64,000 nucleotides of DNA, taken from Halococcus salifodinae DSM 8989 (GTDB lineage Archaea > Halobacteriota > Halobacteria > Halobacteriales > Halococcaceae). Location of the stretch: contig NZ_AOME01000069.1 of assembly GCF_000336935.1 (NCBI RefSeq), positions 1-64,000 of the forward strand. Direction: 5' to 3'. A program made the translations under genes and the position numbers. Positions 47,594 through 57,191 of this stretch are shown in pieces (positions within the stretch are counted from its first letter, which is position 1; every line of letters begins with the position of its first letter). The notes below the pieces were generated by a model. It did no database searches, had not been told where the DNA came from, and saw nothing but the letters and a program-made list of their open reading frames with translations.

Positions 47594-48864
47594 GTGTCAG
47601 TTCCTTCGTTGGATTCGTCGAAGTATTCCTCCGATAGTGCGCGTGCCTCGTCGAACTCGTGATCGGCGAGGTAGCACTTCGCGGTGTGAGCGGTCGCGCC
47701 GCCTCCTGCCCCGTTCGCTCCTGCCGCATCCGCTTCCGCCCTGTCCGCCCCCTCAGCAACGCCCGCACCGTCGACCGCGAACGATGGCGGCTTGTCGAGG
47801 CATTCTTCCATCGCTTTCGGACACCGATCGGCGAAGTAACACCGGTCGTCCATCTCCGCCGCGAGCAGGCTCGGGACGTTGCCCTCGATGGGATCGAGCC
47901 GCGGGGCAGGATCGTCGAGATCCGGGATCGATCCCAGCAGTCCCTGAGTGTAGGGATGTGCTGGACTGTCGAACACGGCCTCCAGATTACCGTGCTCGAC
48001 GATCTCGCCGGCGTACATCACCCCGAGTCGATCGCACGTTCTGGCGATCACACCGAGGTCGTGGGTGATCAGCACGATCGCCATGTCGAGTTCGTCCTGG
48101 AGGTCGGCGAGGAGATTCAGAATCTGGGCCTCGATGGTGACATCGAGGGCGGTGGTGGGCTCGTCGGCGATCAGGAGATCTGGCTCGCCCGCGAGCGCCT
48201 GGGCGACCATCGCGCGCTGGAGCATTCCTCCCGAGTACTGGTGGGGGTACTCCTCGGCGCGTGCTTCGGGATCGGGGATCCCGACCTGGCCGAGGAGTTC
48301 GATCGCACGTTCGTGACTCTCCTCGCCGACGTAATCGCGAGTCGGAATGACCGTGCTCGCCACCATCGATCCCAATCCGAACCCCTGGGTGCGCGAGCGG
48401 GTCGAGCGCGGGTTCGCGCTCGCGCGGCGCTGGACCTCGACCGCCTCAGCGATCTGCTCGCCCACGGAGATCGAGGGGTTGAAGCTGCTCATCGGGTCCT
48501 GGAAGATCATACTCACCGACGAGCCCCGGAGCGAACGCCGGACCTCGGGGGGCACGCGCCGGAGATCCACTCTGTCCCCGTCGACGGCGTCGGGATGATC
48601 GTCGCCCATCTCGCCCGCGAGGTCGGCGTCGCGATACCAGACCTCGCCTGAGACGATCTCGCCGGGTGACTCCACGAGATCGATGATCGAGAGCGCTGTG
48701 ACCGATTTCCCGGAACCCGACTCGCCGACCACGCCGAACACCTCGCCGTCGTGGACGGTGAAATCGACCGATTCGACCGCGTTGACCTGGCCCTCCTCGG
48801 TGAAGAATCGGGTCGTGAGGTCGCGAACGTCGAGCAGGGGCTCGGAGCTTTCACCGCCGGCCAT
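47590..48864 (-). CDS. dppD: Peptide ABC transporter ATP-binding protein, D-type
   Basis: 424 residues from the ATG at 48864 ([20 protein letters not shown]). Walker [11 protein letters not shown] is near 47, [13 protein letters not shown] near 119, signature [16 protein letters not shown] near 209, Walker [14 protein letters not shown] near 231. An extra 30 residues (about 148-178, Arg/Ser-rich then [10 protein letters not shown]) precede the signature. The C-terminal cysteine motif [17 protein letters not shown] near 356 is present, followed by an Ala/Gly/Glu-rich spacer and a final helix. Partner of the F-type subunit; both overlaps are ATGA. Confidence 0.92.
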   Translation of the reverse strand: MAGGESSEPLLDVRDLTTRFFTEEGQVNAVESVDFTVHDGEVFGVVGESGSGKSVTALSIIDLVESPGEIVSGEVWYRDADLAGEMGDDHPDAVDGDRVDLRRVPPEVRRSLRGSSVSMIFQDPMSSFNPSISVGEQIAEAVEVQRRASANPRSTRSRTQGFGLGSMVASTVIPTRDYVGEESHERAIELLGQVGIPDPEARAEEYPHQYSGGMLQRAMVAQALAGEPDLLIADEPTTALDVTIEAQILNLLADLQDELDMAIVLITHDLGVIARTCDRLGVMYAGEIVEHGNLEAVFDSPAHPYTQGLLGSIPDLDDPAPRLDPIEGNVPSLLAAEMDDRCYFADRCPKAMEECLDKPPSFAVDGAGVAEGADRAEADAAGANGAGGGATAHTAKCYLADHEFDEARALSEEYFDESNEGTDT

Positions 48865-49880
48865 CACGCACCACCTCCCTCGCCCTCGATCCCGGGATCG
48901 AGCGCGTCGCGGAGCCAGTCGCCGATCAGGTTGACGCCGATCACGGTCAGCACGATCGCGATGCCTGGCATCGTCGAGATCCACCACGCGGTGGCGAGGT
49001 AGTCACGGCCCTGCGCGATATCGAACCCCCACGAGAGGTTCGCGCCCGAGAACCCGAGATACGACAGCGAGCTTTCGAGGAGGATGATCGCCGCGATCTG
49101 GATGGTCGCGAGCACCAGAATCGGGGTGATACTGTTCGGCAGCACGTGTTTCCGGAGGATGAACCGATCGCTCGCGCCGACCGACCGCGCGGCCTTGACG
49201 TACTCGGCGTCGGTGATCGAGAGTGCCTCGCCCCGCGCGACGCGGGCGAACCACACCCAGTTGACCAGTGCGACCACGAGGATCACGGTGCCAGGCAGCG
49301 CGAACGAGTCGGGCATCCCGGGAGCGAATCCGAGCGCGACGATCGGATCGGGCACTCTGACTGTCGCGCCGCCGAACAGCCCCACGAGCGCGACCGCGAG
49401 CACGAGCGACGGGAACGCGAGCATCACGTCTGCGCCCCGCATCAGCGCGTCGTCGACTTTTCCCCCATAATAGCCCGCCGATAACCCGACTGTGACGCCG
49501 AGGACGGTGGCGATCGCAGTACCAAGAACGCCGACGAGCAGTGAGGTCCGTGCGCCGTAGAGCACCCGCGAGAGCATGTCGCGGCCGAGCGAGTCAGTAC
49601 CAAGAGGGTGGGCAGCGCTCGCGCTGATGTTCGTGGTTTCGTTCACGATCTGGATCTCGCCGTCGACCATCTGTGAGGAGGTCTCATTGGTCTGTGTGCT
49701 GAATCCAAGGGGTGGGAGCGACGAGTTGTTGAGGTCCTGATCGAAGGGGTTCTGCGGGGCGAGTACGGGCGCGAGCACCGCCACCAGCACGACCGCGACC
49801 ACGAGCACGATCCCGACTTTCGCCAGGGCGTTGCCGCGGAGTTCGCGCTGGAGGTTCCGGAGGGTGCGTGGTTGGATCAT
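48864..49880 (-). CDS. dppC: Peptide ABC transporter permease, C-type
   Basis: 338 residues with six helices: the first at about 22-42 (VGIVLVVAVVLVAVLAPVLA), a long external loop (45-105) with HPLGTDSLGRDMLSRVLYGA near 93, and the helical block from 112. The EAA loop is DAEYVKAARSVGASDRFIL near 230. The loop is longer than in bacterial DppC and contains a Thr/Asn-rich part. Second permease of the importer; overlaps dppB and dppD. Confidence 0.93.
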   Translation of the reverse strand: MIQPRTLRNLQRELRGNALAKVGIVLVVAVVLVAVLAPVLAPQNPFDQDLNNSSLPPLGFSTQTNETSSQMVDGEIQIVNETTNISASAAHPLGTDSLGRDMLSRVLYGARTSLLVGVLGTAIATVLGVTVGLSAGYYGGKVDDALMRGADVMLAFPSLVLAVALVGLFGGATVRVPDPIVALGFAPGMPDSFALPGTVILVVALVNWVWFARVARGEALSITDAEYVKAARSVGASDRFILRKHVLPNSITPILVLATIQIAAIILLESSLSYLGFSGANLSWGFDIAQGRDYLATAWWISTMPGIAIVLTVIGVNLIGDWLRDALDPGIEGEGGGA

Positions 49881-50866
49881 TCGTTCGCCACCTGCGGGTT
49901 GAGCGAGGCGTACAGCGCGTCAACGAGGAGATTGACGATCACGAATCCAGCCCCGATCACGATCAGCGAGCCCTGGATCATCGGCCAGTCACGCGCGTTG
50001 ATCGCGTTGATTACTAAGGTACCGAGCCCGGGCCACGCGAACACCGCCTCGGTGATGACCGCGCCGCCGATCAGCGTTCCCAGCTGCAGGCCCACCACCG
50101 TGATGACGGGGATCAGCGTGTTCCGGAGGGCGTGTTTGTACCGCACGAGCGTCTCGGGCAACCCTTTCGCACGCGAGGCCCGGATGTAGGTCTTGCCGAG
50201 CTCGTCGAGCATCCCGCTTCTGGTGAGGCGGGTGATGAGCGCGGTAAAATAGGTGCCGAGCGTGATTGCCGGCAGCGTGATGTGGGCGAGCCATGTCACG
50301 AGGCCGTCGAAACTTCCTTCGGAGAACAGCATCTCTATTGCGGGAAGAAAGCCGACGACCCGCCGACTCGTCGGGAACAGGCCGAACTGGACGGCGAGCA
50401 CGAGCACCAGCATGATGCCGAGCCAGAAGTTGGGCGTGCTGATCCCCACCAACGAGAACGTGGTCGCGCCGTAGTCGGCAGGCTGGTGGCGATGGGTCGC
50501 GCTGATCACGCCGAGTGGGATCGACAGCACGACGGCGACGATGCTCGACGCGATCGCGAGCTCGAGCGTCGCGGGCAGCCGGTTGAAGATGCGGGTGCTC
50601 GCTGCGGTGCCCGAGATGTACGAGTAGCCCATGTCGCCCTGGAGGAGGTTGAGGAGGTAATCGATGTACTGGACGTATATCGGACGGTTCAGACCGAGTT
50701 CGACGGCGATCTGCTCGCGGAGCGCCTGGCTCGCGTCGAGCGGCGCGACGAACGTGATCGGGTTGCCCGGCGTGACGAAACGCAGGAGGAAGACAACGGT
50801 CACGACCCCCCAGATCACGAACACGCCCTGGAGCGTTCGCTTGAGGAGGAATCGACCGGTCGGCAT
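49877..50866 (-). CDS. dppB: Peptide ABC transporter permease, B-type
   Basis: 329 residues. The first helix (GVFVIWGVVTVVFLLRFVTP) near 14 and PGNPI near 33 are standard, as is YLLNLLQGDMGYSYISG near 69. The EAA loop is GKTYIRASRAKGLPETLVRY near 226. With the C-type permease it forms the channel. 82 bases separate it from the binding-protein gene. Confidence 0.94.
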   Translation of the reverse strand: MPTGRFLLKRTLQGVFVIWGVVTVVFLLRFVTPGNPITFVAPLDASQALREQIAVELGLNRPIYVQYIDYLLNLLQGDMGYSYISGTAASTRIFNRLPATLELAIASSIVAVVLSIPLGVISATHRHQPADYGATTFSLVGISTPNFWLGIMLVLVLAVQFGLFPTSRRVVGFLPAIEMLFSEGSFDGLVTWLAHITLPAITLGTYFTALITRLTRSGMLDELGKTYIRASRAKGLPETLVRYKHALRNTLIPVITVVGLQLGTLIGGAVITEAVFAWPGLGTLVINAINARDWPMIQGSLIVIGAGFVIVNLLVDALYASLNPQVANE

Positions 50867-50948
50867 CAGTGTCGCCCTCCCGCCGTCGACACCGTCCGTT
50901 CGCCGACCGCGTACCGGGGTCGTTGGCGAGGTGACTCCATTCGGGTTG

Positions 50949-52661
50949 TCAGTTCGTCTCGCTCATCGCGTAGGCGTTGATGCGCTCGTCGCGGCGCGCG
51001 CTCCACTCTACCCGATTGTTCACGCCGTAGACGCTGTACTGGCGATTCAGGAAGATCCACGGGGCTTGCTCGCGACAGAGCGCGTTCGCCTCTTTGAGGA
51101 GCGACGCACGCCGCTCCTCGTCGCTCGTGGACTGGGCCTCCGAAATGAGCGAGTCGAGCTCGTCGTTGCTGTAGGAGGTGAGTGCACCGTCGCTCGTCAA
51201 CAGCGGAATGATCGTCTGGCTCGCGTCGAACGTGGCGTTGCCCCACCCGATCAGGTAGAAGTCCGGGCCGGTCGTGATGTCGCCGTCGGTGAGTTCGCCC
51301 GCGAGCGTGCTGAACTCGCGCTGGCTGATCCCACACGAGACGTTCGAGAGCGAGTCGATCTGGCTCACGACCGCCTGGGCGATCTCGACGTCCTTGAGGT
51401 AGCGTCCGACTGGCGTGTGGAGCGTGATCTCCGCGCCCGCAAAACCACTCTCCTCGACCAGCGACTCGGCTCGATCCTGATCTTGTGGATAGGGCTCGAC
51501 GTTGCCGTTGTACCCGACGAACCCCTCCAGGGTCGGCTGCCCCGTCGGATCGGCGAACCCCGAAAGCACGTTCTCGATGATCCCCTGGAGGTTCACCGCG
51601 TAGTTCATCGCCTGGCGGAACTGGGGGCTCGAAAACGGCTCGACGTCGTAGCGCATCGCGTTGTAGATGACACGCGTGCTCGGGACCGCGCTCAGTCCCG
51701 CGCTGTTGCTGGAACGAACCCGCTGGGCGTCTTGGGGCGGGACGTTGACTGCCACATCGGTCTCGCCCTCCAGCAGCTGGTTGACACGGGTACTCGACTC
51801 CTCAGCGGCGTTGAACGTGAGCTGTGAGATGTCGGCCGGCTCGCGCCAGTAGTCCTCGTAGCGCGAGAGCACCACGCGGACGCCCTGTTCGTAGGCATCG
51901 AGCTGAAACGGCCCGGTGCCGTTCATGTTCTGGGCGATCTCCTCCTGGGAGCGTTCCTCGACCCACGACTGCTGCATGATGTCGCCATAGGTCGCAAACG
52001 ACGCGAAGACGATCGGGTTGAACCCGTCCGACATCACGTCGACCGCGCGCTCGCCGTCGACGACTTCCGCGCCGGTCACGCCAGCGAGCTGGTCGGCCTG
52101 GGGACTGGCGAATCCGACGTCCTCTTTGACGATCCGATTGACGCTGAAGGCGACGTCTTCGGGGGTGAGGTCGTCGCCGTTGTGGAAGGTGACCCCCTCC
52201 TGGAGCGTGAAGCGCACCCGCCCCTCCTCGACGCGCTCGTAGTCGGTGGCGAGCTTTTGGATAACCTTGCCCTCTGCATCGCGTGCGAGCACACCCTCGT
52301 AGGCGTGGAGCACCACGTTGTCGGTCGGCGTCTCGCGGTGGTTCTGCGGGTCGAGCGTCGATGGTGGTTGACCCTGCGTGATCGTCACCGCGAACTCGCC
52401 GGTGCCCGATCCGCCCCCGCTCTCGTTGCCACCGCCGCTTTCGTTGCCGGCTGCGGTACCGTTCCCGTCCTCCGCTCCGCCGCTGGGCGTGCTCTCTGCG
52501 GTATCGGCTCCGCCGCTGGCGTTGCCACCGCCGCCAGAACCGTTGTTGCCACCGTTGCCACCACCGCCGGAACAGCCGGCGAGCGCGGTCGTCGCTGCCG
52601 CGCTCCCGGCGAGCGCGAGGAAGCGCCGCCGGCTCGTCGAACGATCGTCCGTGTCAACCAT
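50949..52661 (-). CDS. dppA: Family 5 peptide-binding lipoprotein (DppA/OppA-like)
   Basis: 570 residues. A Tat lipoprotein signal (SRRRFLALAGSAAATTALAG, then C) is followed by a Gly/Asn/Ser linker up to about 95. The SBP_bac_5 domain begins with ITQGQPPSTLDPQNHRETPT and includes the family segment LQEGVTFHNGDDLTPEDVAF near 152. FRQAMNYAVNL near 352 and a C-terminal NRQYSVYGV are also typical. The start at 52661 is supported by a GTATATAT TATA element 28 bases upstream; an ATG three codons earlier is also possible. First gene of the dppABCDF operon. Ligand (di/oligopeptide, nickel or other) cannot be fixed. Confidence 0.92.
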   Translation of the reverse strand: MVDTDDRSTSRRRFLALAGSAAATTALAGCSGGGGNGGNNGSGGGGNASGGADTAESTPSGGAEDGNGTAAGNESGGGNESGGGSGTGEFAVTITQGQPPSTLDPQNHRETPTDNVVLHAYEGVLARDAEGKVIQKLATDYERVEEGRVRFTLQEGVTFHNGDDLTPEDVAFSVNRIVKEDVGFASPQADQLAGVTGAEVVDGERAVDVMSDGFNPIVFASFATYGDIMQQSWVEERSQEEIAQNMNGTGPFQLDAYEQGVRVVLSRYEDYWREPADISQLTFNAAEESSTRVNQLLEGETDVAVNVPPQDAQRVRSSNSAGLSAVPSTRVIYNAMRYDVEPFSSPQFRQAMNYAVNLQGIIENVLSGFADPTGQPTLEGFVGYNGNVEPYPQDQDRAESLVEESGFAGAEITLHTPVGRYLKDVEIAQAVVSQIDSLSNVSCGISQREFSTLAGELTDGDITTGPDFYLIGWGNATFDASQTIIPLLTSDGALTSYSNDELDSLISEAQSTSDEERRASLLKEANALCREQAPWIFLNRQYSVYGVNNRVEWSARRDERINAYAMSETN

Positions 52662-52684
52662 GTTCCGCACATTGGCGCATCGTG

Positions 52685-52692
52685 GTATATAT
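52685..52692 (-). promoter_or_regulatory. TATA box of the dpp operon
   Basis: Read on the minus strand, ATATATAC is centred 28 bases before the ATG at 52661, so transcription should begin at or next to the start codon. Confidence 0.6.
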
Positions 52693-53185
52693 GCTACGGT
52701 AGGGGTTAACAGCCCTACTGGTCCAACTTCTGTTTTCTCACTGGCGTCTCAAGCGATACACCGAACGAAAGCCAGTTCCGGCGTTCATAGAGCAGATATG
52801 TTCGTGACCTAGTACGGCTGATTCTGCCGATTATCGATCGAAAAGGGTTATTTTCATTTCCACAACGAGTGGTGCACTCTTGACCAGGGTCTTGGTCGAC
52901 CGACGGAGTCGCTTGGAGCGTTCTCGATGAAAAACACCGAATGCGCTGACGAACTCCGTAGCGGTCGTTCCATGGCGATATCGAAGTACCCGTGCTCGAT
53001 GACCGTAGTGACTGTCTCGTAATACTACACACTCGATTATACTCTAGCCGAGGGTCCGGCGTTCGCTGATGGGCGATTTCCCGACACACGGGAACTCACT
53101 TTCCGAATCAACGGTTCAAGAACAGCGCTCCTGTCGTTTACCGCAATCCCAGTCGTTATGGATAGGGACCTGCAGACTCCGGAGT
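52693..53185. other. Intergenic region upstream of the EEP gene
   Basis: No gene is supported. It is AT-richer than the average. It includes CCAGGGTCTTGGTCGACCGACGG near 52885 and the 18-base sequence at 52951-52968 shared, with one mismatch, with 44779-44796. It may hold decayed mobile or repeat DNA and the promoter of the gene to the right. Confidence 0.4.
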
Positions 53186-54409
53186 GTGTCATCATATACC
53201 GATCGGCGAGGCTTTCTGAAAGTCGCAGGCTCGGTCGCCGCATCATCGACTCTCATCGGAACAGCGAACGCAGCGGGCCGAGGAAGCGGCACTCGATACG
53301 CGGCGTTCAACGTTGTGGACCTGAACACGGAGCAGGTACAACAGAAGGGCGACGAACAAGCCGCTGCTGCCGCTCGTGTGATTCAGGAGATCGACCCGGA
53401 CGTCATCGTCGTTAACGAACTTGCCAACAACATCCAAAAAGCGAGAGTTGCAGACGGCGTTCCTACGGAGAAGACGAACATCCAAGCGTTCGTCGACAAC
53501 TATCTCAGTGAACCACAGCATCGAACCCTCGACGGGATCGAGTATGAATATACGCTCCAACCGACCAGCAACACGGGCGTCCTCCCCGAGGAGTCGTACG
53601 ACTTCAACAAGGACGGCACCGCCGGCGAACGCCCGGGTGATGCGTTCGGGTTCGGTGTCTTCCCCGGCCAGTACGCGTTCGGGATCGCAAGCAAACATCC
53701 GTTCGACGAGGCTAACATCCGGTCGTTCCAGAAGTTCCGCTGGACCGATATGCCCGGGAACCTGATTCCGCTCGCGGGTGAGGCCGGGGTCGATACGGAT
53801 GGCATCTACCTGACGGAGGCCGAGACGGATGTCTATCGACTCTCCTCGAAAACCCACATCGATGTCCCGTTCGAGGTAGACGGTGGGACGGTTCATGGAC
53901 TGTTCAGCCACCCGACCCCGCCCGTCTTCGACGGCCCGAACAACTTCAACGGGCGGTGGAATCACGACGAGGTGCGGTTCTTCGCGGATTACGTCGCCGG
54001 GGCGGACTACATCTACGACGACAGCGGGAGGAAGGGTGGACTCGCGGACGACGCCTCGTACGTCCTGATGGGCGATATGAACGCCGGTCCGGGGGATGAA
54101 CCACTCGATCCGGCGACGAAGTACTTCATCGAAAACGACGATTTCACCACCCGACGTCTGCCGACGAGTCCGGGTGGCGCACAACGAGGCAACCCGTACG
54201 CGACCGCCACCTTCGATGCCAGACCGAAAGTCGATTGGGTCCTTCCGTCGCCGGATCTCTCGTTGCGGTCGTCCTCAGTCGTCTGGCCGAGCAAGAACGC
54301 ATCCAAACGCGGGCTCGGCGAGGCCGTCGACACTGCGTCGGACCACCGGATGGTCTGGGCAGATATCGACAACCGGCAGCGAGGGGCCTCCGGACGACCA
54401 TCACGATAA
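53186..54409 (+). CDS. Tat-exported endonuclease/exonuclease/phosphatase (EEP) family protein
   Basis: About 407 residues. VSSYTDRRGFLKVAGSVAAS is a Tat signal; cleavage is likely after GTANAAG. EEP motifs follow: TRYAAFNVVDLN near 34, VIVVNELANN near 71, LMGDMNAGPGDEP near 296, and ASDHRMVW near 387 (the metal and histidine ligands). Family members hydrolyse phosphodiester bonds in nucleic acids, phosphoinositides or sphingomyelin; the substrate is unknown, but it acts outside the cell. The start is a GTG at 53186, since the upstream ATG at 53069 adds a non-conserved 39 residues before the Tat motif. Both flanks are long and non-coding, so it may be recently acquired. Confidence 0.78.
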   Translation: MSSYTDRRGFLKVAGSVAASSTLIGTANAAGRGSGTRYAAFNVVDLNTEQVQQKGDEQAAAAARVIQEIDPDVIVVNELANNIQKARVADGVPTEKTNIQAFVDNYLSEPQHRTLDGIEYEYTLQPTSNTGVLPEESYDFNKDGTAGERPGDAFGFGVFPGQYAFGIASKHPFDEANIRSFQKFRWTDMPGNLIPLAGEAGVDTDGIYLTEAETDVYRLSSKTHIDVPFEVDGGTVHGLFSHPTPPVFDGPNNFNGRWNHDEVRFFADYVAGADYIYDDSGRKGGLADDASYVLMGDMNAGPGDEPLDPATKYFIENDDFTTRRLPTSPGGAQRGNPYATATFDARPKVDWVLPSPDLSLRSSSVVWPSKNASKRGLGEAVDTASDHRMVWADIDNRQRGASGRPSR

Positions 54410-54900
54410 CCGATTCGACCATCCGTTCATCGTCCAATACTGGAACGATTCTATACTGCGTCCGGTGGATATCCGCTGAAGCACGTCGGTTGCTCCGCCA
54501 CTTCTCTTCGCTACGGCTCTGCTGGAGCAACTATGTCGGCGATCTGAGAAAAATCCGCCTCGCACTACTCCACGGTGTTCCGGATCGAGAATCACGTCGT
54601 CCGAATCCTGCACATCGGGTCATCGATCGAACGATTTCGATATGCAACGCCGAGGCTCATCCCTCCGATCTCGTGTCCGCGATCGAAGATGCGCTGGACG
54701 AACGCAAGCCAGTCACCGCCTGTGCGTCCGGGTGGTCACCCGAGCAGAACACCTTCGACGAATCGATGTACAAAATCCGGTGATCAGGTGAATCAAAACG
54801 GGCGGCGAGCACCCGTGACACACTGATCCCGCACCCCCGGGCGTCGTCGACCGGCCCCAGCAGCCCGTACTGTTAAGGTTGCGTGTGTGATAGCGTTAGC
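54410..54900. other. Intergenic region downstream of the EEP gene
   Basis: No complete gene is supported. An open frame to 54783 ends in a protein-like stretch (ISICNAEAHPSDLVSAIEDA, then LDERKPVTACASGW) but has no start codon in that frame near it; it may be a gene remnant. An 8-bp inverted repeat (54489-54496 and 54524-54531, GTTGCTCC/GGAGCAAC) lies in the left part. Confidence 0.4.
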
Positions 54901-55521
54901 ATGGCCGCCTACGGCCGGCCGACCCTCCGGGATCTGTTCGACGACTCGCCCACCCCCCACATCGCCCACCCGCCGCGGACCCACCATCGGGAGTTCTACG
55001 TCGCCACCGACGGGTCCTTTCGCGCCGCGGGTGGCGGCCTCGGCGTCGTGATCGAAACCCGCGACGGCGAGCGCGTCGCACGGCTCTCGATTCCCGACGA
55101 CCCGCCGGACAACAACGTCGCCGAGTACCGCGCGCTCCATCTCGGCCTCGACGTGCTCGCCGCGCGCACGCCGCCGGGGACCCGCGTGGGCGTCCTCGTC
55201 GATCACGATGCGCTCGCGGCGAACGCGAACCGGACTGTGCTCGCCGCCCGCCGCTCGGACTGGCGAACTCACCCGGTGTCGGTCCCCGCGGATTCGCGCC
55301 ACCACTGGCGCGGGATCCGGGCACGCCTCCGAGAGTTCGGGGCGTGTCGCGTGGCGCGCATCCAGAGCGGCGAGAACCCTGCCCATCCGCTCGCCAACGC
55401 TCCAGACCAGTACGGCCACGTCAACGACGAGACCAACCGGTGTGTGCGCCCGATCCCAGCCGTCGACCGCCGCGAGGAGGTCCCACCACCCTCGCGTGCC
55501 GATCGCCCCGCCAGCGATTGA
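54901..55521 (+). CDS. RNase H-fold protein
   Basis: 206 residues. The RNase H core shows EFYVATDGSFRAAGGGLGVV (D37), NNVAEYRALHLGLD (E75) and VGVLVDHDALAAN (D101 or D103), the first three acidic residues of the active site. The fourth acidic position, normally in an E/D-N-x-x-A-D motif, reads ENPAHPLANAPD with histidine at 162, so activity may be altered or supplied by another residue. Type I RNase H cleaves RNA in RNA-DNA hybrids. The N-terminal 30 and C-terminal 25 residues are extensions. The ATG at 54901 is used as the family start. Confidence 0.75.
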   Translation: MAAYGRPTLRDLFDDSPTPHIAHPPRTHHREFYVATDGSFRAAGGGLGVVIETRDGERVARLSIPDDPPDNNVAEYRALHLGLDVLAARTPPGTRVGVLVDHDALAANANRTVLAARRSDWRTHPVSVPADSRHHWRGIRARLREFGACRVARIQSGENPAHPLANAPDQYGHVNDETNRCVRPIPAVDRREEVPPPSRADRPASD

Positions 55522-55688
55522 GGCGGCGTCGCTCCGTGACCGGGTTGCCGGCGTCGGACCGATACGGCGACGCTGTCGGTCGTTGGCCCGGCAAATGCAA
55601 CCCCCGAACACAACCGGGCGGCCCATGAACCTATAAGAGATGCGACCGAAGGGAGGGACACGAATGCGAACGGGAGTGGGTACATCGT

Positions 55689-57191
55689 ATGGCGGTTGAC
55701 GCCGGTGGTACGGACGGGCCCCCGCCCGTCGCCGACGACCTGATCCTCGTCTCGAACCGCCAGCCGTACACACACAGCTACGAGCACGACGACGCGGGCG
55801 AGCGGACCATCAGCGTCAACCGGCCCGCCGGCGGGCTCACGGCCGGACTCGATCCCGTGATGCAGGAGACCGACGGGACGTGGGTCGCGTGGGGCGACGG
55901 CGAGGCCGACGCCGACGTCACCGACGAGAACGGTGAGGTCCGGATGCCGCCCGAGTCCGAGGCCTACACCCTCAAACGCCTCTGGCTCTCCGAGGAGGAG
56001 GTCGAGGGCTACTACTACGGCTACAGCAACCGGGTGCTCTGGCCGCTGTGTCACGGCGGGACGATGAAGACCGAGTACGTCGAGCGGTTCTGGCAGCGCT
56101 ACCAACAGGTCAACGAACGCTTCGCCGAGGCGGTCGCGGAATCGGCGAGCGACGATCCCCTCGTGTGGTTTCAGGACTATCACTTCACGCTCGCGCCGCG
56201 CGCCGTGCGCGACGCGCTCGACGACCCCTTCATCATGCATTTCTGGCACATCACGTGGCCTGGCTGGGACACGTTCCGGGCGTGCCCGCAGGGTCAGCAG
56301 CTGCTGGAGGGGCTCCTCGGGAACGATCTCTTGGGGTTCCACGTCGAGCGCTACTGCGAGAACTTCCTCGACTGCGTGGATCGGGCCTTGGAGGACGCCT
56401 TCATCGACGAGGAGGGCGGCCGGATCAACTACGAGGGCCACACTACTACTGTTCGAGCGTTCCCGCTCGGGATCGACGCCGAATCGATCCGTGAGGAGAG
56501 CGCGGCCGCCGACGCGTCGTTCGAGGCCGACATCCGCTCGACGTACGACATCGGTGCCGACACGACGATGATCGTCGGCGTCGACAGGCTGGATTACACC
56601 AAGGGGATCGTCGAGCGCCTCGAAGCGCTCGAACGGCTCTGGGAGACCGAACCCGAGTACCAGGGGACGGTGACGTACGTCCAGAAGGCGAGCGAGAGCC
56701 GGTCGTTGATCCCCGACTATCAGGACCTCCAGCAGAACGTCCGGGAGACGATCGAGCGGATCAACGACCGCTTTGGAACCCCGGACTGGCAGCCCGTGGT
56801 CTACATCGACGAGTTCATCCCCCAGTCCGAGCTCTGCGGGCTGTATCGCTACTCCGACGTCATGTTGGTGAGCGCGGTCCGGGACGGGATGAACCTCGTC
56901 GCGAAGGAGTACGTCGCGGCGCAGGTCGACGACGACGGCGTGTTGGTGCTCTCGGATCAGGCCGGCGCGCACGAGGAGCTCGGCGAGCACGCGCTCACGA
57001 TCAACCCCTACGACACCGAGTCGTTCGCCGACACCATCCAGCAGGCGCTCGCGATGGCTCCCGACGAGCGCCGCGACCGGATGGCCGCGCTGCGCGAACA
57101 GGTCGCTGCCCACGACCTTTACGCGTGGATGGACGACGTGTTCGCGACCGCCCGCGACCTCCGCGAGCAGCGCGATCACGATGGCGGGTGA
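55689..57191 (+). CDS. otsA: Alpha,alpha-trehalose-phosphate synthase (OtsA)
   Basis: Makes trehalose-6-phosphate from UDP-glucose and glucose-6-phosphate; trehalose is a compatible solute in several haloarchaea. GT20 glycosyltransferase of 500 residues: LILVSNRQPYTH near 19, NRPAGGLTAGLDPV near 45, WFQDYHFTLAPRAV near 159, GVDRLDYTKGIVERLEALER near 297, and VSAVRDGMNLVAKEY near 396. A CCTATAAG element near 55630 could be the TATA box. It overlaps otsB by 11 bases. Confidence 0.94.
   Translation: MAVDAGGTDGPPPVADDLILVSNRQPYTHSYEHDDAGERTISVNRPAGGLTAGLDPVMQETDGTWVAWGDGEADADVTDENGEVRMPPESEAYTLKRLWLSEEEVEGYYYGYSNRVLWPLCHGGTMKTEYVERFWQRYQQVNERFAEAVAESASDDPLVWFQDYHFTLAPRAVRDALDDPFIMHFWHITWPGWDTFRACPQGQQLLEGLLGNDLLGFHVERYCENFLDCVDRALEDAFIDEEGGRINYEGHTTTVRAFPLGIDAESIREESAAADASFEADIRSTYDIGADTTMIVGVDRLDYTKGIVERLEALERLWETEPEYQGTVTYVQKASESRSLIPDYQDLQQNVRETIERINDRFGTPDWQPVVYIDEFIPQSELCGLYRYSDVMLVSAVRDGMNLVAKEYVAAQVDDDGVLVLSDQAGAHEELGEHALTINPYDTESFADTIQQALAMAPDERRDRMAALREQVAAHDLYAWMDDVFATARDLREQRDHDGG

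Noticed and set aside
52715-53089. A 124-residue minus-strand frame upstream of the EEP gene
   Set aside because: No motif, no ribosome binding site, poor codon character, and it overlaps a probable promoter region.
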